A stretch of 64,000 nucleotides of DNA from JBHGBM01 sp041946965. Lineage in GTDB: Bacteria; Acidobacteriota; Terriglobia; Bryobacterales; Bryobacteraceae. The position numbers were made by a program, and so were the translations under genes. How positions within the stretch are numbered: position 1 is the stretch's first letter; every line of letters starts with the position of its first letter. Where the stretch lies: contig JBHGBM010000021.1 in NCBI GenBank assembly GCA_041946965.1, positions 9,099 through 73,098 on the forward strand, written 5' to 3'. Below the pieces are notes generated by a model. It made no database searches, was not told where the DNA came from, and saw nothing but the letters and a program-made list of their open reading frames with translations. Positions 18,057-25,615 of the stretch are shown in pieces.

Positions 18057-18652
18057 TCAGCGGCATCACCCCGGAACACGTCGCCGAAGCCGCCCATCCC
18101 CGGCTGGAACTCACCGCGCGCAAGGCCGCCATGCGGGACATAAGCCCCATCCTTACCCTCATTAACGGGTATGCGAAAAAGGGCATCATGCTGCCCCGCA
18201 CCGAATTTGAATTGTCGGAGAATATTCGCGATTTCACGGTGGTGCTCTCCGGCGACCGGCTGCTGGGCTGCGGCGCGTTGCACTTTTACAGCCCCACAAT
18301 CGGAGAAATCCGCTCGCTCGCCGTCGCCGAGCAGGCCAAGGCCCATGGCGTGGGCCGCCGCGTGGTCGAAGCGCTGGTCGAGGAGGCCAACCAATACGCG
18401 CTGCACGCCGTGTTCGCCTTCACCTACGTGGTGGATTTCTTCAGCAAAATGGGTTTCCGGGAAGTCGAGCGCGGAGCCCTCCCGCTGAAGGCATGGAAGG
18501 ACTGCCTGCGGTGCCCTAAGTTCCAATGTTGTGATGAAGTTGCAGTCCTGCGCGTGCTGCGGCCGGAGCAGTTTCTCTGGGGCCATCCGGAGGGCGAGAG
18601 TCCGCCGCTGTTCCCCCTGCCCACGGTCGCCCGTACCAGTACCCGCAAATAG
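18053..18652 (+). CDS. argA: GNAT N-acetyltransferase, short ArgA-type N-acetylglutamate synthase
   Basis: 199 residues from the ATG at 18053, which overlaps the argB stop (ATGA). It is a single GNAT domain: RKAAMRDISPILTLINGYAKKGIMLPRTEFELSEN at the N-terminus, the acetyl-CoA site EIRSLAVAEQAKAHGVGRRVVEALV at about 85-108, and VVDFFSKMGFREVE near 140. The kinase-like domain of classical ArgA is absent, matching the short ArgA seen in several phyla. A C-terminal segment with Cys residues (CLRCPKFQCC) is extra. The gene order argCBA supports the first step of arginine synthesis. Confidence 0.85.
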   Translation: MISGITPEHVAEAAHPRLELTARKAAMRDISPILTLINGYAKKGIMLPRTEFELSENIRDFTVVLSGDRLLGCGALHFYSPTIGEIRSLAVAEQAKAHGVGRRVVEALVEEANQYALHAVFAFTYVVDFFSKMGFREVERGALPLKAWKDCLRCPKFQCCDEVAVLRVLRPEQFLWGHPEGESPPLFPLPTVARTSTRK

Positions 18653-18699
18653 GGCGGCTCAGGTACCCGCAAAAGACAATCGAAAGGAAAAGCAGAACT

Positions 18700-18731
18700 T
18701 GTAAACGCTTTCGATAAAAAGTGTATATAAT
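18700..18731 (+). promoter_or_regulatory. Candidate promoter region with a LacI/CcpA-type operator
   Basis: TGTAAACGCTTTCG (18700-18713) contains the AAACGCTT core of LacI-family operators and nearly fits the catabolite-responsive element consensus TGWAARCGYTWNCW. A perfect TATAAT lies at 18726-18731, about 50 bases before the next gene. No good -35 sits 17 bases upstream; TTGTAA (18699-18704) is 21 away. The regulator is unknown. Confidence 0.4.
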
Positions 18732-18782
18732 CACAAATGGATATCTAAATCCCGAAAAAACAGTCACTTCTGGCGAGGGAAC

Positions 18783-19754
18783 ATGAGGGCGCAAACGGTT
18801 GACGTAAAGGCTTCCAATGGGCGGGTTCTTTGCTGTACGGTTTTTCGTCCCGGCGGCAAGAAGTTACTGGCAAAAGGGCACGTAATCAGCGAAGAGGATA
18901 TCCGGGTCCTTGAATCCGAAGGGATGGAGAAAATTTGGGTTACAGAGCTGGAAGACGGGGAGGTCGGCGAAGATGACGCCGTTTGCGCCGTAGCCAGCGA
19001 GATGGGGTGCGGGAGTTTCGAAATCCGGCTGGCGGCCGGCGGCAGGGCCAACCTGATGGCCACCGAGAAATCCTGCGTCCTGGTGGACGATGAGCTGCTT
19101 AAACAGATCAACTGCACCGCGAGCATGGCCATCGCCACCTCTCTGAACTTCAGTTACGCCGTTCCCGGGCAGCGCATCGCCACCGTGAAGAGCGCGCCTT
19201 TCGCAGTCGCCAAGGACCAGCTCGACGCGGTTCTCGGCATCTTGAAGGAGCGCGGCCCGATCCTTCAGGCGCGCCCCATCCGGAACCCCAGCATCGCCGT
19301 GCTGTATAGCGACCCGATCGCGGGCGACCGCGCGCGGCAGCTCTTCGAGAACATCACCCGGCAGCGGCTGGAACGTTTCGGCGTGACGCCCACCTTCGTG
19401 CTCGGCTGCGTGGAGGACGAAACCCAGGTGGCGCGCGCGTTGCAGCACCTGCTGCGGTCGAAGCCCACCGTCATCCTGGTGGCCTCCACCACCGCCCCGG
19501 CCGGTCCCGAGGACATCGTGGGACAGGCCATGCTGCGCGTCGGCGCGCAGGTAGAGCGGTTCCTCGCCCCGGTGGAGCCTGGAAACCTGCTCCTGCTCGG
19601 TTACAAGGACGAGGCGCCGATCATCTCCGCGCCCGGCTGCTTCCGTTCCGCCAAGCCCAACGTGGTGGACCTGATCCTGCCCCCGCTGCTGGCGCGCTAC
19701 CGTGTCAGCGGCTGGGAGATCTCCTGCCTGGGCCACGGCGGATTGCTGGCGTAA
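18783..19754 (+). CDS. Molybdopterin-binding (MoaB/MoeA-like) domain protein
   Basis: 323 residues. The first 130 form an unfamiliar N-terminal region with phrases such as GHVISEEDIRVLESEGMEKIWV, similar to the SAF/MoeA-like entry segments of putative molybdopterin cofactor proteins. The second half is a MoCF/MoaB-type domain (SIAVLYSDPIAGDRARQLFENITRQRLERFG, then VILVASTTAPAGPEDIVGQAM, with PVEPGNLLLLGYKDEAPIISAPGC). The role may be molybdenum-cofactor handling or regulation. No other moa/moe gene is in the window, so the pathway is not confirmed. GAGG lies five to six bases before the ATG. Confidence 0.7.
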   Translation: MRAQTVDVKASNGRVLCCTVFRPGGKKLLAKGHVISEEDIRVLESEGMEKIWVTELEDGEVGEDDAVCAVASEMGCGSFEIRLAAGGRANLMATEKSCVLVDDELLKQINCTASMAIATSLNFSYAVPGQRIATVKSAPFAVAKDQLDAVLGILKERGPILQARPIRNPSIAVLYSDPIAGDRARQLFENITRQRLERFGVTPTFVLGCVEDETQVARALQHLLRSKPTVILVASTTAPAGPEDIVGQAMLRVGAQVERFLAPVEPGNLLLLGYKDEAPIISAPGCFRSAKPNVVDLILPPLLARYRVSGWEISCLGHGGLLA

Positions 19755-19824
19755 GCAGAAAACCAACCGCCGCTCCCTCCCGGTGGCGCGGCGTCGAGCG
19801 CGCCGATGGGGCTAAGATATTCCC

Positions 19825-20871
19825 ATGGTCTCAGGTTGGCTTCTCGCCGCGCTGCTGTTCTCCGCGCAGGAACCGCAGCAGCCGGTGTTTCGCGCCGAGA
19901 CCGCCCTGGCGCTGGTGCGGTTCCACGTGGTCCGCGACAACCGTTACGTGACCGGCCTGAAACCCGAAGACATCGTGCTGCTCGAAGACGGCGTTCCGCG
20001 CAAGCTCACGCTGTTCGAAGGCGGCCGGGCCGGGCCGCGCAGCCTGCCGGTAGAGATCGCCGTGGTCTTCGATATCAGCGGCAGCGTGACACGCTGGGGC
20101 CTGCTCGACCCGCTGGTGTTCAAGACCGCGCTGCTCGACGGCATGCCCAACGTGCGGCTCTCGGTGTACGGTTTCGGCGGGCGGCTGCATCGGTTCAGCC
20201 GTCCGACGCGTGACCCGGAGGCGCTGGCCGCGGCCTTCCGCCGCGTGCTGGATTTCCGCTCCGGCGCGCGCCCCCGGCCGGATCTGATCCCCATCGAGCT
20301 TCCTCCCAAACGCAAAGCCAACATGCCCGGCGGCACGTGGCTGTACGAATCCGTGATCGGCGCGGCCCGCGACGCGGCGTCGATGCCGGGCAGCGCCACG
20401 CGCATGCTGCTGGTGTTTTCCGACGGCTTTCCCACCACCAACACGCACCCGGAAGACGCCGCCGGCGTGGCGCGCGAACTGGGACTGCCGGTGTACCCCG
20501 TGGTGCTGGGCCACGCGCACTTCGTCGAACAGGCCGGCGCGGTGCAGCAGGGCGGCTACCGGCGGGACGGCTCTCTGAAGGAGGGCGCGCGACGCCGGCT
20601 GGAGCGCTTGCAGGACAAGGAAGACGACATGCGGGATTTCGCCAGCCTGGGCGAGCTCACGGGCGGCCGCTCCTTCGATCCACCGCTGATCAACCTGAAC
20701 ATGCTGCGGCAGATCCTCGGCGGTGTGGCGGCGCAGGTGGCCTGCGAATACGTGGTGGGCTTCAGTCCGCCGCCGCCGGACGGTCCGCCGAAACGCCACA
20801 AGCTGCAAGTGCGGGTCGCGCGCAAAGAACTGGGCAAGGTGCTCGGCGGCACGCGCACCATCGAGCACTGA
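19825..20871 (+). CDS. Secreted VWFA-domain protein, acidobacterial type
   Basis: 348 residues. A signal peptide (MVSGWLLAALLFSAQ) is followed by a small beta region (ALALVRFHVVRDNRYVTGLKPEDIVLLEDG) and a von Willebrand A domain (about 75-290; VAVVFDISGSV gives the DxSxS-type metal site, with a later GGTWLYESVIGAA and DGFP). The C-terminal portion (CEYVVGFSPPPPDG) matches the tail of the VWFA-related family expanded in Acidobacteria. The role is unknown, probably extracytoplasmic binding. TAAGAT lies six bases before the ATG with no ribosome site, which hints at a leaderless mRNA. Its stop is one base from the stop of the convergent gene. Confidence 0.8.
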   Translation: MVSGWLLAALLFSAQEPQQPVFRAETALALVRFHVVRDNRYVTGLKPEDIVLLEDGVPRKLTLFEGGRAGPRSLPVEIAVVFDISGSVTRWGLLDPLVFKTALLDGMPNVRLSVYGFGGRLHRFSRPTRDPEALAAAFRRVLDFRSGARPRPDLIPIELPPKRKANMPGGTWLYESVIGAARDAASMPGSATRMLLVFSDGFPTTNTHPEDAAGVARELGLPVYPVVLGHAHFVEQAGAVQQGGYRRDGSLKEGARRRLERLQDKEDDMRDFASLGELTGGRSFDPPLINLNMLRQILGGVAAQVACEYVVGFSPPPPDGPPKRHKLQVRVARKELGKVLGGTRTIEH

Positions 20872-20872
20872 T

Positions 20873-22435
20873 CTACTTCAGCGCATCCATCTTCTGCTTG
20901 AGCTCATCGGCAACGGCGCGGATCTCCTTCGCCGAGCCGGGCGGGTCGTTTCCGATCCGCGGATCGCGCGCGCTGATTTCCGCTTCGCGGTAGAGTCCCT
21001 CGATGGCCTTTCGCACGCGCTCAACGAGCCCCGGCGCGTTGCGCCCTTCGGCGAGCGACAGGTAGCCGAACATGGCCTCCGCGTGCAGCCGCCAGATGCG
21101 CGCGGTGCGCTCGAGCAGTTCCACCCGCCAGCGCAGGTCCTCGTACTGCTCCGGTTTCATGTACGGCCTGGCGGCGGCGAGCGCGGCCATCGACTTCCTT
21201 GCCAGCGCAATAGCCTCTTCCTTCTCCTTCACGATGCGGTCCACCAGCGCCGGATCGGGATGCTGAAGCTTCTCTTCGAGCACCTTGTATTCGGGCTTAT
21301 CGGGATACCATTTCGCCATCGTGCGCGAGCTGATGTGGCCCACCGCGTAGTCCATCTTCGGCAGCCGCGAGTGGTCCGTGATCCAGAACTGGAGCGGGAA
21401 GAACGCCTTGTTCACCGCCTCGAAGGACGGCCGCAGCACCGCTTCCACTTTCGGCGCGGCGCCGGCGCCGTAGCGCAGCAGCGTCCATTCCTTCCAGATC
21501 CGCTCGCCGGTGATCTTCGGGTCGGCCGTCAACCTGTAGAGAGTGTAAATATTGATCTCGTTGGGGGTGTAGAGGGCGTCGTAGCCGGCGTGATCCAGCC
21601 GCACGTTGTAACCCACGACGCCGGGCTGCTTGAGGTCGTAGCGCCAGCGGTGCTCGAAGTACCCGGGGCTGGCGTACGGGATGCGGTTCTTGCCGGTGAA
21701 CTCCGAGGAGCCGTCGAATTCGATGATCTGCTTGCGGTCCGGAAACGCGCCGATCAGCGGGTCGTGTGGATAGTAAGGGTCCCAGTCGTGGGGCTCGCAC
21801 TTGGTCAGCACCATCACGTGCGCGCCGGTCTTGCGGTAGCCGTCCTTGAACCACTGCATCTGCTCCGGCTCGTAAAGGAACGAGCGCACGATGAAATCCT
21901 TCTTGTGGCGCCGGCATACGGCGTCGATCAGGTTGATCATGCGCGCGAAGCGCTCGGGCATGCCGAGCGAAGACTGCACCTGCCGGTTGTCGAAGATCTT
22001 GTACTGCGTCTCGTGGAAGGTGAGCATCACCCCGTCGAACTCGGGGTAGGTCTTGAAGAGTTCTTCGTAGCGGGCGGTGAGCCACTCGCCGAAACCGGGC
22101 CGGTCCATCTGGACGGCCTTGCCTTGCAGAAACGGTTTGGGCACGTTGTCGAGTTCGTGCACCCAGATCCAGCTTCGCAGGCCCAGGCCGCGGGCCTGCC
22201 TGGCCAGCTCGCGCAGCCTGGCGCCGCGATCCGTGCCGTCGAAAAGCTGCGAGGTGGCCCCGATCATGCCGTGCGAGAACACCACGGTGTTCACGTCGTA
22301 CTTCGCGGCCAGTTTCATGGCGCCCGCAACATACGCGGTATCGAGTTTGTGGAACTGCCATGCGCGGTACGGCACCGTGGCAGCCCGCAGGGGGAGGATG
22401 GCAGCGAGCGCCGCGAGGAGCATACGTGTGGGCAT
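20873..22435 (-). CDS. Secreted protein, probable TIM-barrel glycoside-hydrolase-like
   Basis: 520 residues with a signal peptide (MPTRMLLAALAAILPLRA). The pattern of strands and aromatic residues (DVNTVVFSHGMIGA, LRSWIWVHELDNVPKP, FDGVMLTFHET with Glu at about 168, DFIVRSFLYEPEQMQWF) resembles a (beta/alpha)8 glycosidase, with HET and EPE as possible acidic catalytic positions. A C-terminal helical region follows (about 400-520). Family membership cannot be fixed by eye; a GH67-like fold is one possibility. The start has no clear ribosome site, and an ATG four codons in is an alternative. Confidence 0.5.
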   Translation of the reverse strand: MPTRMLLAALAAILPLRAATVPYRAWQFHKLDTAYVAGAMKLAAKYDVNTVVFSHGMIGATSQLFDGTDRGARLRELARQARGLGLRSWIWVHELDNVPKPFLQGKAVQMDRPGFGEWLTARYEELFKTYPEFDGVMLTFHETQYKIFDNRQVQSSLGMPERFARMINLIDAVCRRHKKDFIVRSFLYEPEQMQWFKDGYRKTGAHVMVLTKCEPHDWDPYYPHDPLIGAFPDRKQIIEFDGSSEFTGKNRIPYASPGYFEHRWRYDLKQPGVVGYNVRLDHAGYDALYTPNEINIYTLYRLTADPKITGERIWKEWTLLRYGAGAAPKVEAVLRPSFEAVNKAFFPLQFWITDHSRLPKMDYAVGHISSRTMAKWYPDKPEYKVLEEKLQHPDPALVDRIVKEKEEAIALARKSMAALAAARPYMKPEQYEDLRWRVELLERTARIWRLHAEAMFGYLSLAEGRNAPGLVERVRKAIEGLYREAEISARDPRIGNDPPGSAKEIRAVADELKQKMDALK

Positions 22436-22484
22436 AAGAGAGCTTTCAGGCTATCAGGATTCGCGGCAGGCGGCTCGATGGCGT

Positions 22485-22516
22485 CCCACCACTGCGTGGG
22501 AGGGTCCCAAACCCTC
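22485..22516. repeat. Two adjacent small hairpins upstream of the aldehyde dehydrogenase remnant
   Basis: CCCAC (22485-22489) pairs with GTGGG (22496-22500) around six bases, and AGGGT (22501-22505) pairs with ACCCT (22511-22515) around five; the second stem gains a G-C at 22500/22516. They mark the start of non-coding DNA between the secreted protein and the remnant, and could be an RNA structure or a recombination boundary. Confidence 0.35.
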
Positions 22517-22543
22517 TGCCCTGGAGTCTCGACGCGAATTGTG

Positions 22544-22572
22544 TTGACACCGCTTCCCGCCAGGCGCATACT
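22544..22572 (+). promoter_or_regulatory. Strong sigma-70-like promoter upstream of a broken gene
   Basis: TTGACA (22544-22549), exactly 17 bases, then CATACT (22567-22572). No intact gene follows at once; the next coding signal is the aldehyde dehydrogenase remnant and then a SnoaL-like gene. The promoter may now drive that SnoaL-like gene. Confidence 0.5.
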
Positions 22573-22609
22573 TCTTCGGCAGGAAGGCATCTCTGGACGG
22601 GCCCCGCAA

Positions 22610-23148
22610 GAGGGCCGAAGGGTAGACCAGGAGATTGGGTTTCGGCTAAGGAAGAGGGTTGGCAGGCACCCGCCACCGAACAGGGTCCGCAGGTGGACGG
22701 CATCCAGCGCGACAAGGTCATGAGCTACATCGAATCCGGCGTTTCCCAAGGCGCACAACTGATGTGCGGAGGCCATCGATGGAGCGACCGCGGCTTCTAT
22801 GTCGAGCCGACCGTGTTCGCGGGCGTCCGTGACAATATGACGATAGCCCGGGAAGAGATCTTCGGTCCGGTGATGAGCATCCTGAAGTTCTCGTCTCTCG
22901 ACGAGGTCGTCGACCGCGCGAACGATACCACCTACGGCCTCGCCGCGGCTGTCTGGACTCGCGACATCGCAAAGGCGGTTGCCGTGGCCAATGGAGTGCG
23001 CGCCGGGACGGTCTGGGTGAATTGCTACGACGTCTTTGACCCCGCGGCGCCCTTCGGCGGATTCAAGCAATCCGGCATGGGCCGTGAGTGGGGCAAATAC
23101 GGGTTGCAGCAGTACACCGAAGTCAAGACCGTGACAATGAAAATCTGA
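22610..23148 (+). pseudogene. Aldehyde dehydrogenase, 3' remnant (catalytic part missing)
   Basis: From about 22680 the frame reads EQGPQVDGIQRDKVMSYIESG, then EEIFGPVMSILKF, YGLAAAVWTRD, AGTVWVNCYDVFDPAAPFGGFKQSGMGREWG, which is the last third of an NAD(P)-dependent aldehyde dehydrogenase (about 490 residues in full). The catalytic Glu and Cys lie upstream in the family and are absent. Just before, in another frame, RVDQEIGFRLRKRVGRHP resembles the ALDH segment that normally precedes EQGPQ, so a frameshift plus a larger 5' deletion is likely. An ATG at 22693 could still make a 151-residue fragment, but it would not be an active enzyme. Confidence 0.75.
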
Positions 23149-23190
23149 TTCGTATTCGATTCGAAACGCCGCCGAAGGAGGGTTCCATAT

Positions 23191-23604
23191 ATGGCAAACG
23201 CACCTGTGGCGCAGGAAACGGTCCAGGCAATCCGGGCCATGGATGAGGAATTCGTTCGCAACGTGAATTCGGGGGATGTGGAGGCGCTGGTCTCCGCGTT
23301 CTATGCCGAAGACGCCGAACTTCTGCCGCCAAACGCGCCCGTGATGAGCGGTCACACGGCGATTCGGCAGTGCTGGAATGGGTTGGTGTCGGCTGGGCTG
23401 AACATCTCCGTTCTCGAAGCGAAACGGATCGGGGAATCCGGAGACTTAGCCTACGCGTCGGGCGTCTATGATCTGACGCTGTCACCTCCGGGAGCCGTGA
23501 AGAGGGCCGACAAGGGCAAATACGTGGTTGTCTATCGCCGGCAGGCGAGCGGTGCGTGGAAGGCTGTCGCCGACATCTTCAACAGCAGCCAGCCGGCAGG
23601 GTAA
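23191..23604 (+). CDS. SnoaL-like/DUF4440 protein (NTF2 fold)
   Basis: 137 residues of the cone-shaped NTF2-like fold: AIRAMDEEFVRNVNSGDVEALVSAFYAEDAELLPPNAPVMSGHTAIRQCW, then DLAYASGVYDLTL and GKYVVVYRRQASGAWKAVADIFN. These proteins range from isomerases and hydrolases to ligand-binding proteins; the substrate cannot be inferred. GGAGG lies nine bases before the ATG. There is no signal peptide. It follows the aldehyde dehydrogenase remnant by 42 bases and may have been its operon partner. Confidence 0.75.
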   Translation: MANAPVAQETVQAIRAMDEEFVRNVNSGDVEALVSAFYAEDAELLPPNAPVMSGHTAIRQCWNGLVSAGLNISVLEAKRIGESGDLAYASGVYDLTLSPPGAVKRADKGKYVVVYRRQASGAWKAVADIFNSSQPAG

Positions 23605-23666
23605 TTCGAGGGGAGCGATATTCGACATTCCCACAGCCGTGGATGCCCGGGGAGTTTCGGTGTCGA

Positions 23667-24992
23667 CTACAGATCCACCACGGCGGGACCGTGCTGCATG
23701 CCCGCGTACGGGTAGACGGCCACGTGCACGTCGCTGGCTTTGCCGTGCACGCGCCGCAGCCGCTCGATCACGTCCGGCCAGCGGGTGAGCCCCACCGCTT
23801 CCGGCGGAAAATACGGGTTGTCCAGCTCGCGCTTTTGTAGATACTGCGAGTAGAGCAGCACCTGGGCCGCCTCGGGGAAGCGCTTGCGGCGGGCGTCGCG
23901 CTGCTCGAACCAGGACTTGCCGGTGTTGAAACGAGCCTCGTCCAGGTAGTGCCAGGCAAACTCGCCCATGGGATTCTGGTTGATCACCACGATGCTCCCG
24001 CCGGGCTTGAGCCCGCGCGAGCCCCAGCCGAAATGCTCGTGCAACTGCGAGCCCTTGGGATACGCGTTCACCACGACAACATCGGCGTCACGGGCGTAAT
24101 CCGTGTACAGATGGCTGACGGCGTAGCGCGCCGCCTCGTGATGCGCCTCCACCACGTCGCCCGCCACCACCCGCACCGCGCGCCGCTCCTGGTTGTACAC
24201 GCACTGCACGCTGAAATCCACGCCCGCCAGGCGCGCGGCCTCGATCATGTCCTGCCGCTGCTCATTCTGCCGCACGTAGAAGATGGGGACGCCCGCGGCG
24301 TTCACCGGCGGCATGCGCTTGCGCTTGATGGTCTGGTGCATGTAGCGGATGGTTTCGTAGCCGCTCACCCCGGGCAGGATCAGCTTGGGCCCGCCGCCGT
24401 AGCCGGGCGTGCCGTGCGCCTTGAGCCCGCTGAGCGTGATGCGCACATCGGCCTTGTGATAGTAGGTGTTGATCCGGATGCGATTGCCCGCGGTGGTCGT
24501 TCCCACCTCCGCGAGGTTCTCCCAGATGTTGTGGTTGATCCAGGGATGCCGCCGCACGGCATCCTCGCCGAGTTTCTTCGCCACCTCCATGCCGTTCATC
24601 TGGTAATGGCAGCCGTAGGCGGTGACAAAGAGGACATTTTCGTCGCGAATGCCCGCGGCGTTCAACTCGCGCACCACGTGCGGCACGAGGTCGTAGGTGG
24701 GAGTGGGGCGCGTGAGATCGTCGAACGCGATGGCGGCGGTGCGTTTGCCGGCGGCAATCTCGCGCAGCGGCTTCGTGCCCACCGGGCGCTCGATGGCGCG
24801 GCGGATCTCCTCCGCCCCGATGGGCGGCGTGCGCCAGCCCTTCATGTGGCAGACCGAGATGCGCCAGCCGGCGGGAAATTCGAACTCCTCGACGCGGTCG
24901 CCGAACCACTCGTGCGTGCGCAGCGCGACGACATTCGCCGCCCTTGCGGGCGCCGCCGCGGCGCTCGCCAGAAACTCCCTGCGGGTAGCCAT
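23667..24992 (-). CDS. LarA-family (nickel-pincer lactate racemase-like) protein with Tat-like signal
   Basis: 441 residues. The N-terminus (MATRREFLASAAAAPARAAN) looks like a twin-arginine signal. The LarA N-terminal domain follows, with the family motif DDLTRPTP at 91-98, a His-rich strand (TAYGCHYQMNG), RRHPWINHNIW, and GGGPKLILPGVSGYETI carrying the Lys expected to hold the nickel-pincer cofactor. LarA relatives interconvert alpha-hydroxy-acid stereoisomers. It lies in one direction behind a lactate-permease-family gene, which fits hydroxy-acid use. The cofactor genes larB, larC and larE are not in the window, and export of such an enzyme would be unusual. Confidence 0.75.
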   Translation of the reverse strand: MATRREFLASAAAAPARAANVVALRTHEWFGDRVEEFEFPAGWRISVCHMKGWRTPPIGAEEIRRAIERPVGTKPLREIAAGKRTAAIAFDDLTRPTPTYDLVPHVVRELNAAGIRDENVLFVTAYGCHYQMNGMEVAKKLGEDAVRRHPWINHNIWENLAEVGTTTAGNRIRINTYYHKADVRITLSGLKAHGTPGYGGGPKLILPGVSGYETIRYMHQTIKRKRMPPVNAAGVPIFYVRQNEQRQDMIEAARLAGVDFSVQCVYNQERRAVRVVAGDVVEAHHEAARYAVSHLYTDYARDADVVVVNAYPKGSQLHEHFGWGSRGLKPGGSIVVINQNPMGEFAWHYLDEARFNTGKSWFEQRDARRKRFPEAAQVLLYSQYLQKRELDNPYFPPEAVGLTRWPDVIERLRRVHGKASDVHVAVYPYAGMQHGPAVVDL

Positions 24993-25033
24993 GGGGCAAG
25001 TGTACTGTAGCCGGATGCGGCCGCGCCACGGTT

Positions 25034-25582
25034 TCAGCGATACGTCTTGTCGTCCACGCGGCTCAGATCCACGCCGCCGGTGAACACCCCTACCGTGACC
25101 ACCGCGAAAGTGAAAACCGTGGTGCCCGCTTCCAGGTGCCCGCCGAAGGCCTTCTCCTCATCCGTGAAGGTGATGTGGGCGTGGATCTTGCCGCCGACGA
25201 TGTAGCCGTTCATGCTCGCAATGTCCGCGGGCGCCGCGGGGTCCTTGATGTAGATGTTCTTCGAAGGGAAGGTCCGGTTGCTGACCGAATGGTAGTGATA
25301 GCTTCGCACCGAGCCGGCCCCGGCCAGAATCACGCCATTGCGGATCTTATTTTCCTTGACCATCCGCTCCAGGCCGGCGAGCAGGTCGGCCTGGTATTTG
25401 AAGCGCAATACCAGAATGCGCTGGAACTGCCCGCTAACGGCATACACCTCCGGCACTTTGTCGCTGTTGGGCTTGGCATCGTCAGCGGGCGTGGTGGGCT
25501 TGACGACCTCCGTGCGGGTCCGCTGGCCCGCCGCCGTCCCCGCCGCCGCGAGCACGGCCAGCAACACGATGGAAATGCGCAT
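25034..25582 (-). CDS. Secreted PPC/DUF296-domain protein
   Basis: 182 residues. A signal peptide (MRISIVLLAVLAAAGTAAG) is followed by a PPC/DUF296 domain: ILVLRFKYQADLLAGLERMVKENKIRNGVILAGAGSVRSYHYH, GKIHAHITFTDEEKAFGGHLEAGTTVFTFAVVTVG. The HxHxx and GGHLxxG patterns match the fold, which in prokaryotes is often a metal-binding trimer of unknown role. GGAGGGAGGG precedes the ATG. It sits between the sulfatase (33-base gap) and the LarA homologue (41-base gap). Confidence 0.75.
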   Translation of the reverse strand: MRISIVLLAVLAAAGTAAGQRTRTEVVKPTTPADDAKPNSDKVPEVYAVSGQFQRILVLRFKYQADLLAGLERMVKENKIRNGVILAGAGSVRSYHYHSVSNRTFPSKNIYIKDPAAPADIASMNGYIVGGKIHAHITFTDEEKAFGGHLEAGTTVFTFAVVTVGVFTGGVDLSRVDDKTYR

Positions 25583-25615
25583 GGATTCCCTCCCTCCCTC
25601 ACCAGGGTACCCGTC

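Noticed and set aside
22480..22690. Possible riboswitch upstream of the aldehyde dehydrogenase remnant
   Set aside because: Hairpins and a CACCCGCCACC-like stretch suggested a cobalamin riboswitch, but the conserved core elements are not present in the right order.
20723..22723. A long plus-strand frame opposite the TIM-barrel-like gene
   Set aside because: It is a shadow frame with no motif. Only its last part near 22620-22680 was kept, as a possible out-of-frame piece of the aldehyde dehydrogenase remnant.
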